Source: Undaria pinnatifida (taxonomy: Eukaryota > Sar > Phaeophyceae > Laminariales > Alariaceae). Taken from it: a DNA stretch of 64,000 nt. Under the pieces are notes generated by a model. That model searched no databases. It was not told the origin of the DNA and saw nothing but the letters and a program-made list of their open reading frames with translations. Both the position numbers and the translations under genes were made by a program. The first letter of the stretch is position 1. Every line of letters begins with the position of its first letter. Where the stretch lies: positions 3,904,867 through 3,968,866 of the forward strand of contig JABAKD010000017.1 in the NCBI GenBank assembly GCA_012845835.1, in the 5' to 3' direction. Positions 34,501 through 43,975 of the stretch are shown here, in pieces.

Positions 34501-34759
34501 CACGTACGAGAAGCAGCGCTCTTTGCCGTGCGGCTTCCGCGTCCCATTTGTACTTTCGTCAAACGAAGCGTGACCCCCCCCCCCCCCCTCACCCACCACC
34601 CCCCTGTCCTCCTCACAACGCCTCCCACCCCCTCCCCGTCTTCCTCTGGTGGCATGTTTGGCTTGCGTTGCGGAACAGGTACATCAACACAACCGTCATG
34701 AAGAAATGCGGCCGCTGTTATCGTCCGACGAGATCTTGATCCAGCCGGACACCCCATAG
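25488..34759 (+). CDS. Multi-exon gene for a multi-pass membrane protein of unknown family
   Basis: I assemble about nine exons with matching phases: 25488-25581, 27186-27286, 29266-29330, 30409-30490, 31026-31138, 31376-31493, 31975-32083, 33371-33512 and 34679-34759 (TAG). All introns are GT-AG. The protein is about 300 residues with hydrophobic segments in exons 1, 3, 4, 6 and 8 and a hydrophilic acidic tail with a dileucine-like RPLLSSDE. Internal repetition is visible: SLDYEGSL (exon 2) versus GLDFHGSL (exon 4), RLRWRDKA (exon 2) versus RLPPGQKA (exon 5), and tryptophan-led membrane segments ending near N-x-G in exons 1, 6 and 8. Seen: splice signals, phases, repetition. Inferred: membrane location. 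Exons 3 and 4 and the 4-5 junction are the weak points. I recognise no family. A CT-rich tract at 25320-25400 precedes the first ATG. Confidence 0.6.
25675..26395 (+). repeat. 362-bp tandem duplication in intron 1
   Basis: Unit 1 starts at 25675 and unit 2 at 26037, both with TTTTGTTGGGTAGCGAGAAC and CAAATTG. Each unit holds an internal half-repeat: GCTAGCGTACTCCATTTTA with CACTGCACGGGACTTGTAG, and GCTAGTATACTCCATTTTA with CACTGGACGGGACTTAAAG. Identity between units is high, so the duplication is fairly recent. Confidence 0.9.
26520..26805 (+). repeat. Degenerate AACC/ACCA tetranucleotide region
   Basis: CAACCAACCTAAAAATCCAA, CCAACCAAGCGACC and CAAACAAACCAACCAACAAA-type text runs for about 290 bp within intron 1. 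It is low complexity and not coding. Confidence 0.8.
26937..27025 (+). repeat. Dispersed repeat R2, copy 1
   Basis: It begins GCCCGACGTGCCCCGTCC, continues TAGGGGTTTGAGGGTCTAT and ACGACCACGGCCCTG, and ends near ATGAGTTCACCCCCCC. The same order of blocks is found in four other places in the window. Confidence 0.7.
27056..27150 (+). repeat. Dispersed repeat R2, copy 2
   Basis: GCAAACCCGACGTGCTCCGT, then GGAATGCAACGGTCT and ATGAGCACACCTCCCC. It lies 119 bp after copy 1 in the same direction and ends about 35 bp before the exon 2 acceptor. Confidence 0.65.
27186..27286 (+). CDS. Exon 2 of the membrane-protein gene
   Basis: The acceptor is GGCCGCTCTCCAG|GG and the donor AAG|GTAAGG. It reads (G)MDSLDYEGSLSEMGAMLSQ, then GRLRWRDKAMFYAK. 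Two bases complete the glycine codon begun in exon 1, and it ends in phase 0. It is hydrophilic. Confidence 0.68.
27352..27440 (+). repeat. GTT/GTTGCT-rich triplet tract
   Basis: TTGTTGCGTTTGTTGTTGTT and similar text lies just inside intron 2. It gives long open frames on both strands that are not genes. Confidence 0.7.
27565..27690 (+). repeat. ACAAC/CACAAC-rich low-complexity tract
   Basis: ACAGCACAACACCTCACAAC, ACACAACACAACACCACACC and similar text runs for about 125 bp in intron 2. Confidence 0.75.
28110..28245 (+). repeat. CT-rich microsatellite-like tract
   Basis: Runs of TCTCTC and CTCCCTC with scattered other bases give a strongly polypyrimidine plus strand in intron 2. Confidence 0.8.
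28288..28388 (+). repeat. GACC/GACT tetranucleotide tract
   Basis: GACCGACCGATTCGATCGAC, CGACTGACCGATC and GACCAACCGACCGACTGACC form a short degenerate array in intron 2. Confidence 0.75.
29266..29330 (+). CDS. Possible exon 3 (short hydrophobic exon)
   Basis: The acceptor is GTGTTATTTGCAG and the donor GTAAGG. Read in phase 0 after exon 2 it gives QSAPLYSTIGFYCLLLTGIG plus S and two bases. Its end joins in phase with 30409. The hydrophobic segment followed by T/S-rich residues resembles exons 1 and 6. It is supported only by phase and signals. Confidence 0.4.
30409..30490 (+). CDS. Probable exon 4, repeat partner of exon 2
   Basis: It reads (F)PLDGLDFHGSLDIVRDLF. The core GLDFHGSL clearly echoes SLDYEGSL of exon 2, which argues that this is coding. 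The donor is uncertain: GTATGC at 30491 (phase 0) is the best by sequence, while phase 1 would be needed to join 31026. The acceptor is one of several closely spaced AGs (30401, 30408). Confidence 0.45.
31026..31138 (+). CDS. Exon 5 of the membrane-protein gene
   Basis: The acceptor is GTGCATTGCAG and the donor GAG|GTAGGT. It reads GSGRSFSRLPPGQKAWLYGK, then ALFCNVCSVVFWKGVEE, and ends in phase 0. RLPPGQKA aligns without gaps to RLRWRDKA of exon 2. An alternative acceptor at 31066 would start at KAWLYGK and fit phase 0 from exon 4. Confidence 0.6.
31376..31493 (+). CDS. Exon 6 of the membrane-protein gene
   Basis: A long pyrimidine tract (31321-31370) precedes GTAAG|ATC, and the donor is C|GTGAGT. 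It reads IIEGSGPDTDWTGLFYFLVG, ILVLAGTKRLSLNSGLDDD plus one base. There is one clear membrane segment. Phases match on both sides. Confidence 0.72.
31975..32083 (+). CDS. Exon 7 of the membrane-protein gene
   Basis: The acceptor is CACCAACCAG|GG. Two bases complete an Arg codon from exon 6, then TLRGEFVALSAAALGCRQAV and QASPPYEEAHAIARG follow. The donor is GTGACG at 32084 (phase 2, joins exon 8) or GTGGGT at 32080. It may include a short amphipathic or hydrophobic stretch, LSAAALG. Confidence 0.6.
32637..32723 (-). repeat. Dispersed repeat R2, copy 3 (inverted)
   Basis: On the minus strand it reads CCGACGTGCTCCGTCCCGAC, then TAGGGATGCGAGTGTCTATG and GAGTACACCCCCCG. It lies in intron 7. Confidence 0.75.
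33174..33262 (+). repeat. Dispersed repeat R2, copy 4
   Basis: AACCCGACGTGCTCCGTCCC, then AAATGCGAGGGTCTAGGGTC and GAATGCACCGCCCCG. It lies in intron 7, 450 bp from copy 3 and in the opposite direction, so the transcript could fold there. Confidence 0.75.
33309..33345 (+). repeat. (CCCA)n tetranucleotide tract
   Basis: CCCACCCACCCACCCACCCG lies about 30 bp before the exon 8 acceptor and may act as its pyrimidine-rich region. Confidence 0.85.
33371..33512 (+). CDS. Exon 8 of the membrane-protein gene
   Basis: The acceptor is TTTCCCCCGAAG and the donor CAG|GTATGC. It reads YIWDDCYIADTWIRDFVYVG, VGLTILIGTGTFFNLAGTIS, PMAVLKQ. It has one strong membrane segment preceded by an acidic, Trp- and Cys-containing stretch. 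It ends in phase 0. Confidence 0.72.
33690..33786. mobile_element. MITE-A, degraded partial copy
   Basis: TTTTTCTCGTAAATCAGC, AAATTTCTCAGAAAAG and CGGCGCACTCCTATAGTAG resemble the right half of the two other copies. The left end is not recognisable. It lies in intron 8. Confidence 0.4.
34679..34759 (+). CDS. Terminal exon of the membrane-protein gene
   Basis: After a C-rich tract and GGCTTGCGTTGCGGAACAG it reads in phase 0 VHQHNRHEEMRPLLSSDEIL and IQPDTP, then TAG. It is a short, acidic, soluble tail. E-E-M-R-P-L-L resembles an acidic dileucine sorting signal, but that is only a suggestion. Confidence 0.55.
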   Translation, partial: VHQHNRHEEMRPLLSSDEILIQPDTP

Positions 34760-37160
34760 CCGGTTCGCGCCTTCGTCTGACGCCTCGGCTGGAGCAAAAT
34801 GCTATATACCGTATAACACGCAAGAGGACACTAACACATACCCTCTCGGCCAATGTTTTGAGCCGATTCTCCCAAAACAAGCGCACCACGCACATTGAAA
34901 ATGGTTGCTGTGGAAAGATCTCGTCGGGATCTACCCACAGATGCATCGTTAAGTCCGCAGCCTCTCCGTTGTCGGCGGAATCGGCTCGGCTTTTCTTCCA
35001 ATGAGGCGTGTTATCTTGCGTCATACCATATAATGTGCTGTAGCTCGTTACGACTTTCAATTATTTTGACGCTTTACACATCGGCCACACGGGGCAGCTC
35101 CGGCTACTGGCTGTCCGGATTGCAATGTAGGGAGTCTTTCGGTGTGCGTGCAGCGTATGCTGTATCCCGCTCAAGACTTCAACCCTTTGGATGCTTGCGA
35201 GGGAAAACCTATCAATCGTTAATGACATCTAGGGGTTGGCGTTGCGGAATAGCCGGGGGAGCTGGGGTAGGAGATCCGTGTCCGAAGCTCATCGTACCGA
35301 GATGTGCACAAGTACGTAGCGTGGCAATGCTTGCACTGCTTGAAGCACGCGGCATGTGCCGTAGTTCACGACTTTTAATAACTCTTTCGAGACCTGAGTG
35401 GGAACAAAATGTTGAACGTATTTGACGATTACAGCATGGACCATACGGATCAGCCCGGGCTGCGGGGGGTAAAAGATGTGTCCACAGTGCAACGTGTCCA
35501 GATGTTCGGCGCGCGCAGCATGACAAACTAGCACTGTTGCACGCGCACAGTAAGGTTTTGCCCGGTAGGCAACATCTATCCTGGGTGTATTGTGAAGTAG
35601 GCTCTGCAGCACCGCGGCAACAGTATTATTGTACGTTTCATCGCCTTCCAAGGACGGATGATGACGCACATCGTTCGCTGATCGACCGGCACGGCTTAGA
35701 ATTATCGCAAGAGAGGCTCCCAAGAGCGACGAATCTTACCACGCCCACCAGCCAAGCACCAGGTCGGGTTGGGGGTAGAGTTAGGGATGGGGAAGTGTTC
35801 TCGGGTCGGGTGCTGATACATATATTTGATAAATGTGTTGGTCTGCAGCTATCTTACACTGTACGTGTTGGTGAACGAACACGCCGACCAATGTACGTGT
35901 CCCGTACACTTTGGCGTTCTGTCCTGAGGCGGTACGGGGGATTTGGTTGCCGTCGTGGACCGCATGTATAGATGACAATAGCGATGCCACCGCACAACGG
36001 TGCAAGTAATTGCCTATAGGGCCCTGCACCGGTGGTGTCGGCTGTTGAATTGTGCACCAATGACATGTGATTTCAGGATTTAAATCATTTCGTTTTACAC
36101 GTACACCGATACGTGAGCTGCGGGTTCGCTTGTGCGTTCGGCCGAGGTGACGTGTCGATGCTCAGGTTGCGAGGTAGTGGGATACGTCGTCGGTCAACCA
36201 TCCTACGAAGCTATGGTGCGGATGTTTTTTTGTTTATTTCGTTTGTGACTTGTTTGGCTTGCACGGCTCGTATGAACAGCTGGTGCTGTGTGTGTTGCAG
36301 GGAACACTTCGCGTTTGTCGTCCCCGCGCCCGCTCTGGCGGTGTTACCGTGTAGTCAAGATAATTCGCCAATTGGTTGTACTGCTGGGATTATCTACGAA
36401 TTTCGAGGGCGTCTCGTGTTAGTTGAAGTTCGCACGACTATCCTTTTGGGGTGCTCCTTTTCGTGGTCGGTCTCCTTTTTGAGGTGCTACCATCGCTGTG
36501 AATCGCTTGCTCGCTTTCGGGATGCTTTATTCCAACTCAAAGTGGGGGGCTGTCCAACCCGGTCATCGGACGGTGACGGACGAACGCAGCCGGGTTGTGG
36601 CTGTCACACCGAGACAAGGAAGGTGACTGCTTGTGCCGTTATTTCACTTCGTATTGTTCCTGCACTCTCTTCTTCTCCAGCCGAAAATACCACGGGCGTC
36701 ACGGAATGAAATTATCTATTTCAGAAGGCGAACGCACAAATTTACGGCAAAGAAAGCGGTGGCGCGAGCGAGTGGTCGAGCGAGTGAACGCGCGACGGCG
36801 CGTGATTGAACCCTATCACGTTCGCTTGGCTGCACCACCATTCGAATTAAAAACTCGGACACTCACTGGAACGCAGCCCAATGGCATTGGCACGTTTGTA
36901 CAGTTAATATCTCGACTTCAGAGGAAAAACATGAGGATTACAGCAACGCGAGCAGCTGATTTTGGGAAAGGTGTTGTTCATGTCCGACCCCAATGCAAGG
37001 AGTTGTGTGACGCGAGCGTTGTTTTTATTGCCATACGTTGCATTCTCGTGCTATGGCGCAACCGCACCTGTCATTTTATTGTCCCTTATTGACGGGTTCC
37101 TAAAGGGTAACGAGTCACTCATCATGTACCAACGGCGAAGCCCTCGTGTTTTTTACCGAG
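34760..37160. other. Intergenic sequence after the membrane-protein gene
   Basis: No polyadenylation signal could be fixed by eye. Minus-strand text at 34890-34990 reads DNGEAADLTMHLWVDPDEIF followed by a GTGCGT donor-like site, which could be one exon of an unknown minus-strand gene, but there is no partner exon. Elsewhere only scattered short frames are seen. Confidence 0.4.
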
Positions 37161-37164
37161 AGCG

Positions 37165-37685
37165 CAAACCCACCGACTCACTCACTCATCCAATCACTCA
37201 GTCACTCCACCCTACTATCTCACTAACTCACCACCTCACGGAATCACCACTCACTCGCTCTTGGATTCACTCATTCACTCACCCACTCAGCTACCCCCTC
37301 CCTCACCCACCCACTCACCCACTTACTCACGTGCTCACTCACGTACTCACTTACCCTCACTCACTCACTCACTCACAAAAAACTCCACATACTCACTCCA
37401 CATACCCACCCACTCCACATACTCGGTCATGCACCGTCGTACCGACTCCGTGCCTCAGTGGATTATAGATTATTCATTCACTCACTCACTTACCTACTCC
37501 CTCACTCGATCACTCACTTGTCTACCCACGCACTCACTCACTCCATTACTCATGCACTGTCTTAATTACTCAGTGCGTTAGCGAGTTCCCCACTCGCTCG
37601 ATTTGCTCCTCACTCACCCACTCACGCACCCACTCACCCACTCACCCAATCTCTCACTCACATACTCACATCCTCCTTACGGGCT
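37165..37685 (+). repeat. (ACTC)n degenerate tetranucleotide array, ~520 bp
   Basis: CACTCACTCACTCAC words with CCAC, CTTAC and similar variants fill the region. Two more diverged gaps occur (37430-37460 and 37560-37610). Translations such as SLTHSLT are repeat artefacts. Confidence 0.93.
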
Positions 37686-37686
37686 C

Positions 37687-37865
37687 ACTCGCCCACAAAC
37701 TGATCGACTGGCTGACTGGCCGACTGGCTAACTGACTGGGCGATTGGTTGATTGACTGATTGACTGACTGACTTACCGACTGACTGCCTGACTGCCTGAC
37801 TGACTGACTGACGGACTGCCTGACTGACTGACTGACTGACGGTCAAACGGACTGCCTCGCTTATT
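37687..37865 (+). repeat. (TGAC)n tetranucleotide array
   Basis: CTGACTGACTGACTTACCGA and CTGACTGACTGACGGACTGC-type text starts directly after the ACTC array. The motif changes abruptly near 37690. Confidence 0.92.
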
Positions 37866-37869
37866 AGCT

Positions 37870-40800
37870 TTCTCTCACTCACTGGCTCACCCACTAACTT
37901 GCCCACGCGCTCACTCGCCCACTTTATCACGATAGCTTGTGGGATGCCATCCACCGGCATCAAGTTGTCCAGCATAATTCATTCCTCTGAATAGTACACA
38001 CAATTTATTCGCATGCAATTGACAGGCCTGACAGTGAAACGCGGGTTGTGAATGACGAGGTTCTACTCCACAAGGCTAAAAATTATAGAACGGAAGACTG
38101 CACTCGCATGCCTTTGCAACGGCATTCCAACGAGTGACGCACTTTTATACTGAGACATGGGGAGCATGGCAGGCGGCAGCCGGGCAACAACAAGCACAAG
38201 GGCGATGATTTTACTCTATAATAGTTTGAAAAATAGGTTGAGGCCGAATCTGCCGATGGCCTTATTTTGGACTTAGTGTGCTGTTGAGCACCTCGCTGGA
38301 CAGCGATCTAGGGCATTGCGAGCAACAGAGACGACGGCATAAGCTTGGATTGGTGGTTGTCATCCGCCACGACCCTTGTGCGGAAGAACGAAAGATAATG
38401 GCGGGGACCGTCGATCTTGGTTTCCTACGATGTATTCTCTGATCTCGGGCCTGCTGGTATAAATACCGATTAATGTTCATATCAATACCAAACCGGTAGC
38501 TGCAAACTGGCATATATGGCTATGATATTATGCGTGCACCCGTTTGTGCATCACCTATACACCAGAAGCGCAGCAGTCTCGACGTCGGTCAGATAGCCTG
38601 CTGGGAGCCAAAGGGATGTTCCTTGTTTGTGTGCTGGTCGCTCGGTGAACAGGAGTTGGATACCTTCTCCTGTGGCAGATGAGACATAGAGCAAATCCTA
38701 CGGGCAGGACTCGCACGAAATTTGCTTTGGGTGGATGCCTTCATACTCGCGGCATGGGCCCTCTTTTTCTTAGCGAAAATTGCCGCGCCAAAAATACACG
38801 TAGTATACGATTGTTCTCCCTTCGGAGCGACAACTCCACTTCTGCTGACGTTCAGGGTTCACCTCGGATACCTATTCCAAATCATCTCCCACCAGGGCAG
38901 TGCTCGACGTGGAGCTCTTTATGTGTGCAAGATGGCCCCCCACAAGGACTCAATTCGACTATTTACGATCAACTTCAGCCTGGATTGTCTCTTTTTCGAT
39001 GTACCCTAACTCCGTACACACATCATGAACACGAGTGGAGCCAGAGAGATAAATACGCTTGATGTGCTTCGCTGTTAGAAAAAGCCGCCAACCCCGGTGA
39101 ACTCGCGAACCCTGGCATTAACGTTTTCGTTGCCGCCCACGTGTGTTTGAACGTTCTGGGATTCTTTGCTGGTACCGCTGATGTGAGACCGCCGATACGT
39201 CAATTTCAGCGATTATTCATCGATGTTAGGTCCACAGTCATTTCTTTTTGTGATTTACGCGAATCGTAACACAAAAATAACTTGGAAAAGAGAAACCATT
39301 TGTAAGGGATTTAACTTCCAGAAACTACGGCAGTATGTTCACAAGTCCCGGTAGTATATAGCCCTACGGTTAGCGGTTGTTGTGTTCCTCTTGATTGCGT
39401 ACATCTTATTCCTACACCTCATAATTTTCATATCTTGTTGAGAAGATATGTTAGATCCGTACATGGCCATTCAGCCATTAGGATTAAGCTGCCGGTCGTA
39501 ATACCTGGTATATGCCTATTCTAGAAGTTGCGATCCATGACGCTAATGTAGTACGGGTTGCCGTTTCACGACGTGGCTGCTGGTGAATCATGAAGTGTTG
39601 AAGTTGGGTTTTCAACCTTTACCAGTATTTTCGCGGCGCGTTCTTCCGTTTAGTGACCAGGGGTAGGTGGTATTTACATTGTTTGATATGGTTCTTCCAT
39701 CGAGGAAGCGTGTTTAGAATACAACGACAACAACGACCAACAACGTCCCCTTTCTCAACTTTATGGAAGGGGTGTGTCAAGAATAGAGTTTTCCAAAGGT
39801 CCATACTAAAGTTCGAAATATAAACTAATCAATACCTTGGTAACGGTATGATATATCCAGAGTAAGCGTTGCTATTGCGGCTGGGGAGTTCATGGTCCGC
39901 AACGAGACACTGAATAGCTAGAAGAATAGCCTTCAGCGCGCTAGTTAACTAACTGTGGAGTTTAGGATTTGCAGCGACGACGGGTACAACAGACGTTGCG
40001 GGACGAGGTGATCAAGGCGAGAGGAGCAGGAGTGTTGTCGTCCCTAAATTCCCTCTTATCGCAAACATTTGATCTTTTTCAGTTAGTCGTACCGAGTTAT
40101 TATTGCCTAATGAGCCTCTCGTTGTTGTCCAGTGAAACTTCCGACTCGTACGTAGTCATTGTTGCTCGATATTGTCAAGCATTGACTCTGATTTAGTCTC
40201 TGAAGACCGTCACCCGTCAGCAACTTGGGCGTAAACTTTGGCTTTTTCGCATCCTCGTAAATGGGAACCCGTACACAAACGCGAGAGACTGGAGGCAAAA
40301 CGAGGTGTATGTAACCGATCGGTGCCGCAGCCTAGTCCAAGGGATAGATGTTGCGTGTCACCAACAATGGTGTATGCCATAAATAACCATGGCGCTATTT
40401 TATTGATTGTTATCTTGTGCACTGCTTTCTTCGTCGAATATAAGCTGTTCATGGTCAAAGATGTTATGTACCCTCGAGAATAACAGCGTGAACGTTCGAA
40501 TGACCTTCGCACTCGGCCGTGTGCACTCAAGACTATCTCTTTGCGGAGAACAATGTGCGTCCATGGGGCTACCCGGATGGGTGGTGCTCTGCTGTCTCTG
40601 TGTGGCTGTTTTGTATACCTTACGTTACAGTCAAACGGGGGACGCTGCACTCATTTCATGCACAGCCTTTGTCTTAAGATCATATATATGCCCTCGCACC
40701 CCTACAAGACCGGGACGGAGCACGCCGGGATTCACTGACTAGGAAGGCACATCGCGTGCACCAACCGCAAAGCGCGGTGCGTTGTTCGGCAAGTCGCATG

Positions 40801-41100
40801 GGGGTTGAGTTCATCCTACCAAGAACCACGTGTGAGGTAGACTTCTGCACCTTGTGCGTGCTTTCTTCTGTATGGATGAACGGGGAGGTGTCATGTACTC
40901 TGCCTCCCCGTCAGAAATTTCCTTGTGCAGGAGTGCGCCAACTTTTATGGAAACAAACATACCCCCTTGGATGCCGGATGGAACATTTTCTGTACTTCCA
41001 AAGGGGTGTTTCGACGAGAGATGCCAGGAACACAATATTCCGTGTCCCGTTGATATGCTCTAACGTCCTTACAAGGCTATTAAACAAGCCGATCCATACA
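37870..41100. other. Intergenic sequence without a supported gene
   Basis: A plus-strand frame at 38722-39009 begins with a hydrophobic run (FILAAWALFFLAKIAAP), but no splice partner or motif supports it. Repeat R2 recurs inverted at 40640-40733. Confidence 0.4.
40640..40733 (-). repeat. Dispersed repeat R2, copy 5 (inverted)
   Basis: On the minus strand CCGGCGTGCTCCGTCCCGGT is followed by TAGGGGTGCGAGGGCAT. It is closest in sequence to copy 3. Confidence 0.75.
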
Positions 41101-41104
41101 AACC

Positions 41105-41232
41105 TTCAAGACCGAGGCCGCGGCAGGGGGGATGCTATGACGATGTTATGATTGTGCTATGATGATGTTATGATATGTTCCCATTTTCACTCCCGGATTT
41201 GAGCCACTCGCGCGGCTGACTCCGTACCTCAT
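41105..41232 (-). repeat. Dispersed repeat R1, copy 1
   Basis: On the minus strand it runs CGCGCGAGTGGCTCAAATCC, GGGAGTGAAAATGGGA, then several ATAACATCAT words, then CCCCCCTGCCGCGGCCTCGG. The same order occurs at 45838 and 47828. Confidence 0.75.
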
Positions 41233-41356
41233 CGATAAGAAGACGTTAGGGACTTAGTTGGCGCCGCGTAGCTTACTATACTCCATTGCGAATAAATTTT
41301 GCCTATTTGGAATCGGTACGAAACATTAAGATCGCAAGAGTAACAGGGGGATAACT

Positions 41357-41432
41357 CGCACGCGAGTGACCCCGAGCCACTGACAAACATGCCCCCAGGA
41401 AGAAAACCCCTACCGTAGCCTGGGTCTCAAGT
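41357..41432 (+). repeat. Dispersed repeat R1, short copy
   Basis: CGCACGCGAGTGACCCCGAG, then ACATGCCCCC and CCCCTACCGTAGCCTGGGTC. The ATAACATCAT interior is missing. Confidence 0.5.
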
Positions 41433-41937
41433 GAAATCTTCATACTGTACATACAGTACTCAAGTTACACTGGTTCGGTGCGAAATCATGCAATAAAACA
41501 TGTTCGAGCTTCGAACACCCTGGTGTCTAACCGCAAGAAAAGCGTGCATATATATTCCATTCCTGAATACTTTCCATTACTCCCGACACCAACCTAGGTA
41601 TTGTTCCAATCGACCTACGTGCATACCGGCAGTACATTTGAACCCGTCAAGCGAGTAGGAAATGAGGCAAGAATGCCTCATAGTCGACGTGTGCGCTCGA
41701 AGACTCCCGAAAGAAAACTCCAAATATTTCAAAATAGCGGCATTCAAATCACACACCGGCACGACCACCAATAATACAGCAGCACGGCGACTACGATAAA
41801 CATATTGAGGCGAATTGCAACAAAACTAGTCTTATATTTTGGTCAAGCTTGCCTGAATCTGTAGACGCCAGATGGGTGGAAATTGTTCACGTACGGCTCT
41901 CGCAATCAATGACGCAAAAACACGGCCGTCATTACAT

Positions 41938-42057
41938 ACCAGACAGACAGACAGACAAGACAGGCAGGCAGAGAGATAGACAGGCAGAGAGATAGACAGG
42001 CAGGCAGAGAGACAGGCAGGCAGAGAGGCAGACAGCAGACCGACAGACAGACATACA
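41938..42057 (+). repeat. (AGAC)n / (GGCA)n tetranucleotide array
   Basis: CCAGACAGACAGACAGACAA, GGCAGGCAGAGAGATAGACA and similar text. On the minus strand it gives a CLSVCLS-type peptide and is not a gene. Confidence 0.93.
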
Positions 42058-42763
42058 TTTATTTTACTAGTAATCCAAAAATGGAGCTCCAAGCGACGAA
42101 GAAAGTTCTTCGCCAAAACGAATGGTTGTTTCTCACCTTGTGCTTGCCCTTGCCTCATTCCAAAACATTCGCTATTTCTTCTGCTTCTCGTGTGTACAAC
42201 ACGACACATCGAAACCTGGAAGCAACCGTCTGCAACTCAATTCCATGGTCTGGGATCTCCTAAGAATTTTGGGTGTACTACGTCTATCACCACCCATGAC
42301 CCAAAGGTAATGGAGAAGGGGCAATCAACACGTCATATTTAAAGAACAATACGCTTGCTTGGTGCGTGCTAGACCATCAACACGATAATGTATGTCATTG
42401 ACACCTAAGTTTCCTGTCCTGCCACGAGATTTCTCTTCGGCACAAACGTAACATGCTGAGTCTCACCCCGGCACGCTATCGATATACAATCAAACCCGAC
42501 CGAACTGTTGACTACCGGTAGGGAATACAATTATTAATCACCGCGAGCAAAAACAATCCACTGACCAATTTATTCGCCATTGCTTCAGTTATAGCCACTT
42601 AGTTTTTGAGCGTTCGTCGGAATTCTCTCCGGCATATACATGACCTGCCAACTCCAACCCAGAAATTCCTTCGATATACGACCCACCTCGATATAAGTAT
42701 GGGGACACGTCAACTACCGCAGTAAGCAACAAAAAGGGCAACCTGCACTATCTGGATTTTAGG

Positions 42764-43290
42764 TGGAAGTTAATAATGGTAGCTTCCATGGAAGCTTCCA
42801 CGGAAGTTTTCATCGCTTCCGTGGAAGCTTCGACGGAAGTTATTTCCACGGAAGCTTCCGTGAAGGCTTCCACGGAAGTTACTTCCACAGAAACTTCCAC
42901 GGAAGCTTTCGTGGAAGTGAATTGGCTTCCACTGAAGCTTTCACGAAAGTTTTCCCGGAAGCTTTCGTGGAAGCAAACTTGCTTCTTCTACGAAAGCGTT
43001 CACGAAAGCTTTCACGGAAGCTTTCGTAGATTTAAATTTGCTTCCACGGAAGCTTTCACTGAAGGTTTTACGCAAGCTTTCGTGGAAGTACATTTGCTTC
43101 CACGGAAGTTTTTACGGAAGCTTTCACGGAAGCTTTGGTGGAAGTAAAAAATGAATAATGAATGATAAGTAAATAAATAATAATTTTTCTTCCATGGAAG
43201 CGTTTTGAAAAAACTCCTATGGAAGCTTCCGCGATAGCTTACGTGGAAGAAAATTACTGCCACGAAAGCTTCTTTGTAAGCTTCCGGCAT
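42764..43290. repeat. 12-bp palindromic minisatellite GGAAGCTTCCAC, left block
   Basis: Words such as CTTCCACGGAAGCTTCCGTG repeat with a basic 12-bp period (GGAAGC TTCCAC). Each half is its own near-complement, so both strands and most frames stay open (GSFHGSFH, STEASTEA, KLSRKLSR). HindIII-type AAGCTT sites are very dense. The open frames, up to 123 codons, are best explained by the repeat. Confidence 0.88.
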
Positions 43291-43324
43291 GTGGTTTTCC
43301 TATTTAAACTATATATCCCCTTCC

Positions 43325-43345
43325 CCTAACTCTAACCCTAACCCA
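43325..43345 (-). repeat. Short interstitial telomere-like repeat
   Basis: CTAACTCTAACCCTAACCCA equals about three TTAGGG units on the minus strand, one of them altered. It sits in the gap between the two palindromic minisatellite blocks. Confidence 0.65.
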
Positions 43346-43560
43346 ATGGAACGCAACAACCATTGTACGGTGAAACCCCTTTTGTCTCTTATACAGTGTG
43401 CGTCAACCATGTTGTCGAAATAGTGGCAAGCTCTACTGGAGGCACAGAAGGGTAGAATACAAATATACCCGTGGGAGCTGTCGTGGAAGCCGCTGAGATT
43501 CCTTGGGAGCTGCGGAAGTTTCCATTGAAGTAAAACGTAAGAATCCGTGGATGTAGCTTC

Positions 43561-43975
43561 CAAATTTTCGTGGAAGCTTTGACGAAAAGCTTCCGTGGAA
43601 GCCGCTGAGCTTCCGACCTTCCGTGGAAGCTGCCGCTTGCTTCCACGGAACTAAAACCTAAAAATCCGTGCAAGTGCTTTCGTGGAAGCGTTCGAATCCG
43701 TAGGAACTTCCGTGGGAGCTCTTCCGTGGAAACTTTCGTGGAAGTTTCTGTGGAAGCTTTCGTGGGAGCTTCCGTCGAAGCTTCCGTGGGAGTGACTTCC
43801 GCGGCATCTTCCACTACGGCCATGGAAGCTTTTTCCATAGAAGCTTTCGCGAAAGCTCCATGGAAGCTTCCGGGATTTGTTTTCCATGGAAGCTTCCATA
43901 TTTTCCATGGAAGCTTAGTTCCATGGAAGCGGTGGAAGCTTCCACGGAAGCTTGCATGAACTTCCACGCAAAAAA
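43561..43975. repeat. 12-bp palindromic minisatellite, right block
   Basis: It has the same GGAAGCTTCC and CCATGGAAGC words as the left block, with more G-to-T changes. A 213-codon minus-strand frame (43389-44030) runs through it as a repeat artefact. Confidence 0.85.

Noticed and set aside
37165-37865. CRISPR-like array
   Set aside because: The repeats are 4 bp long and continuous, without spacers; it is a eukaryotic microsatellite.
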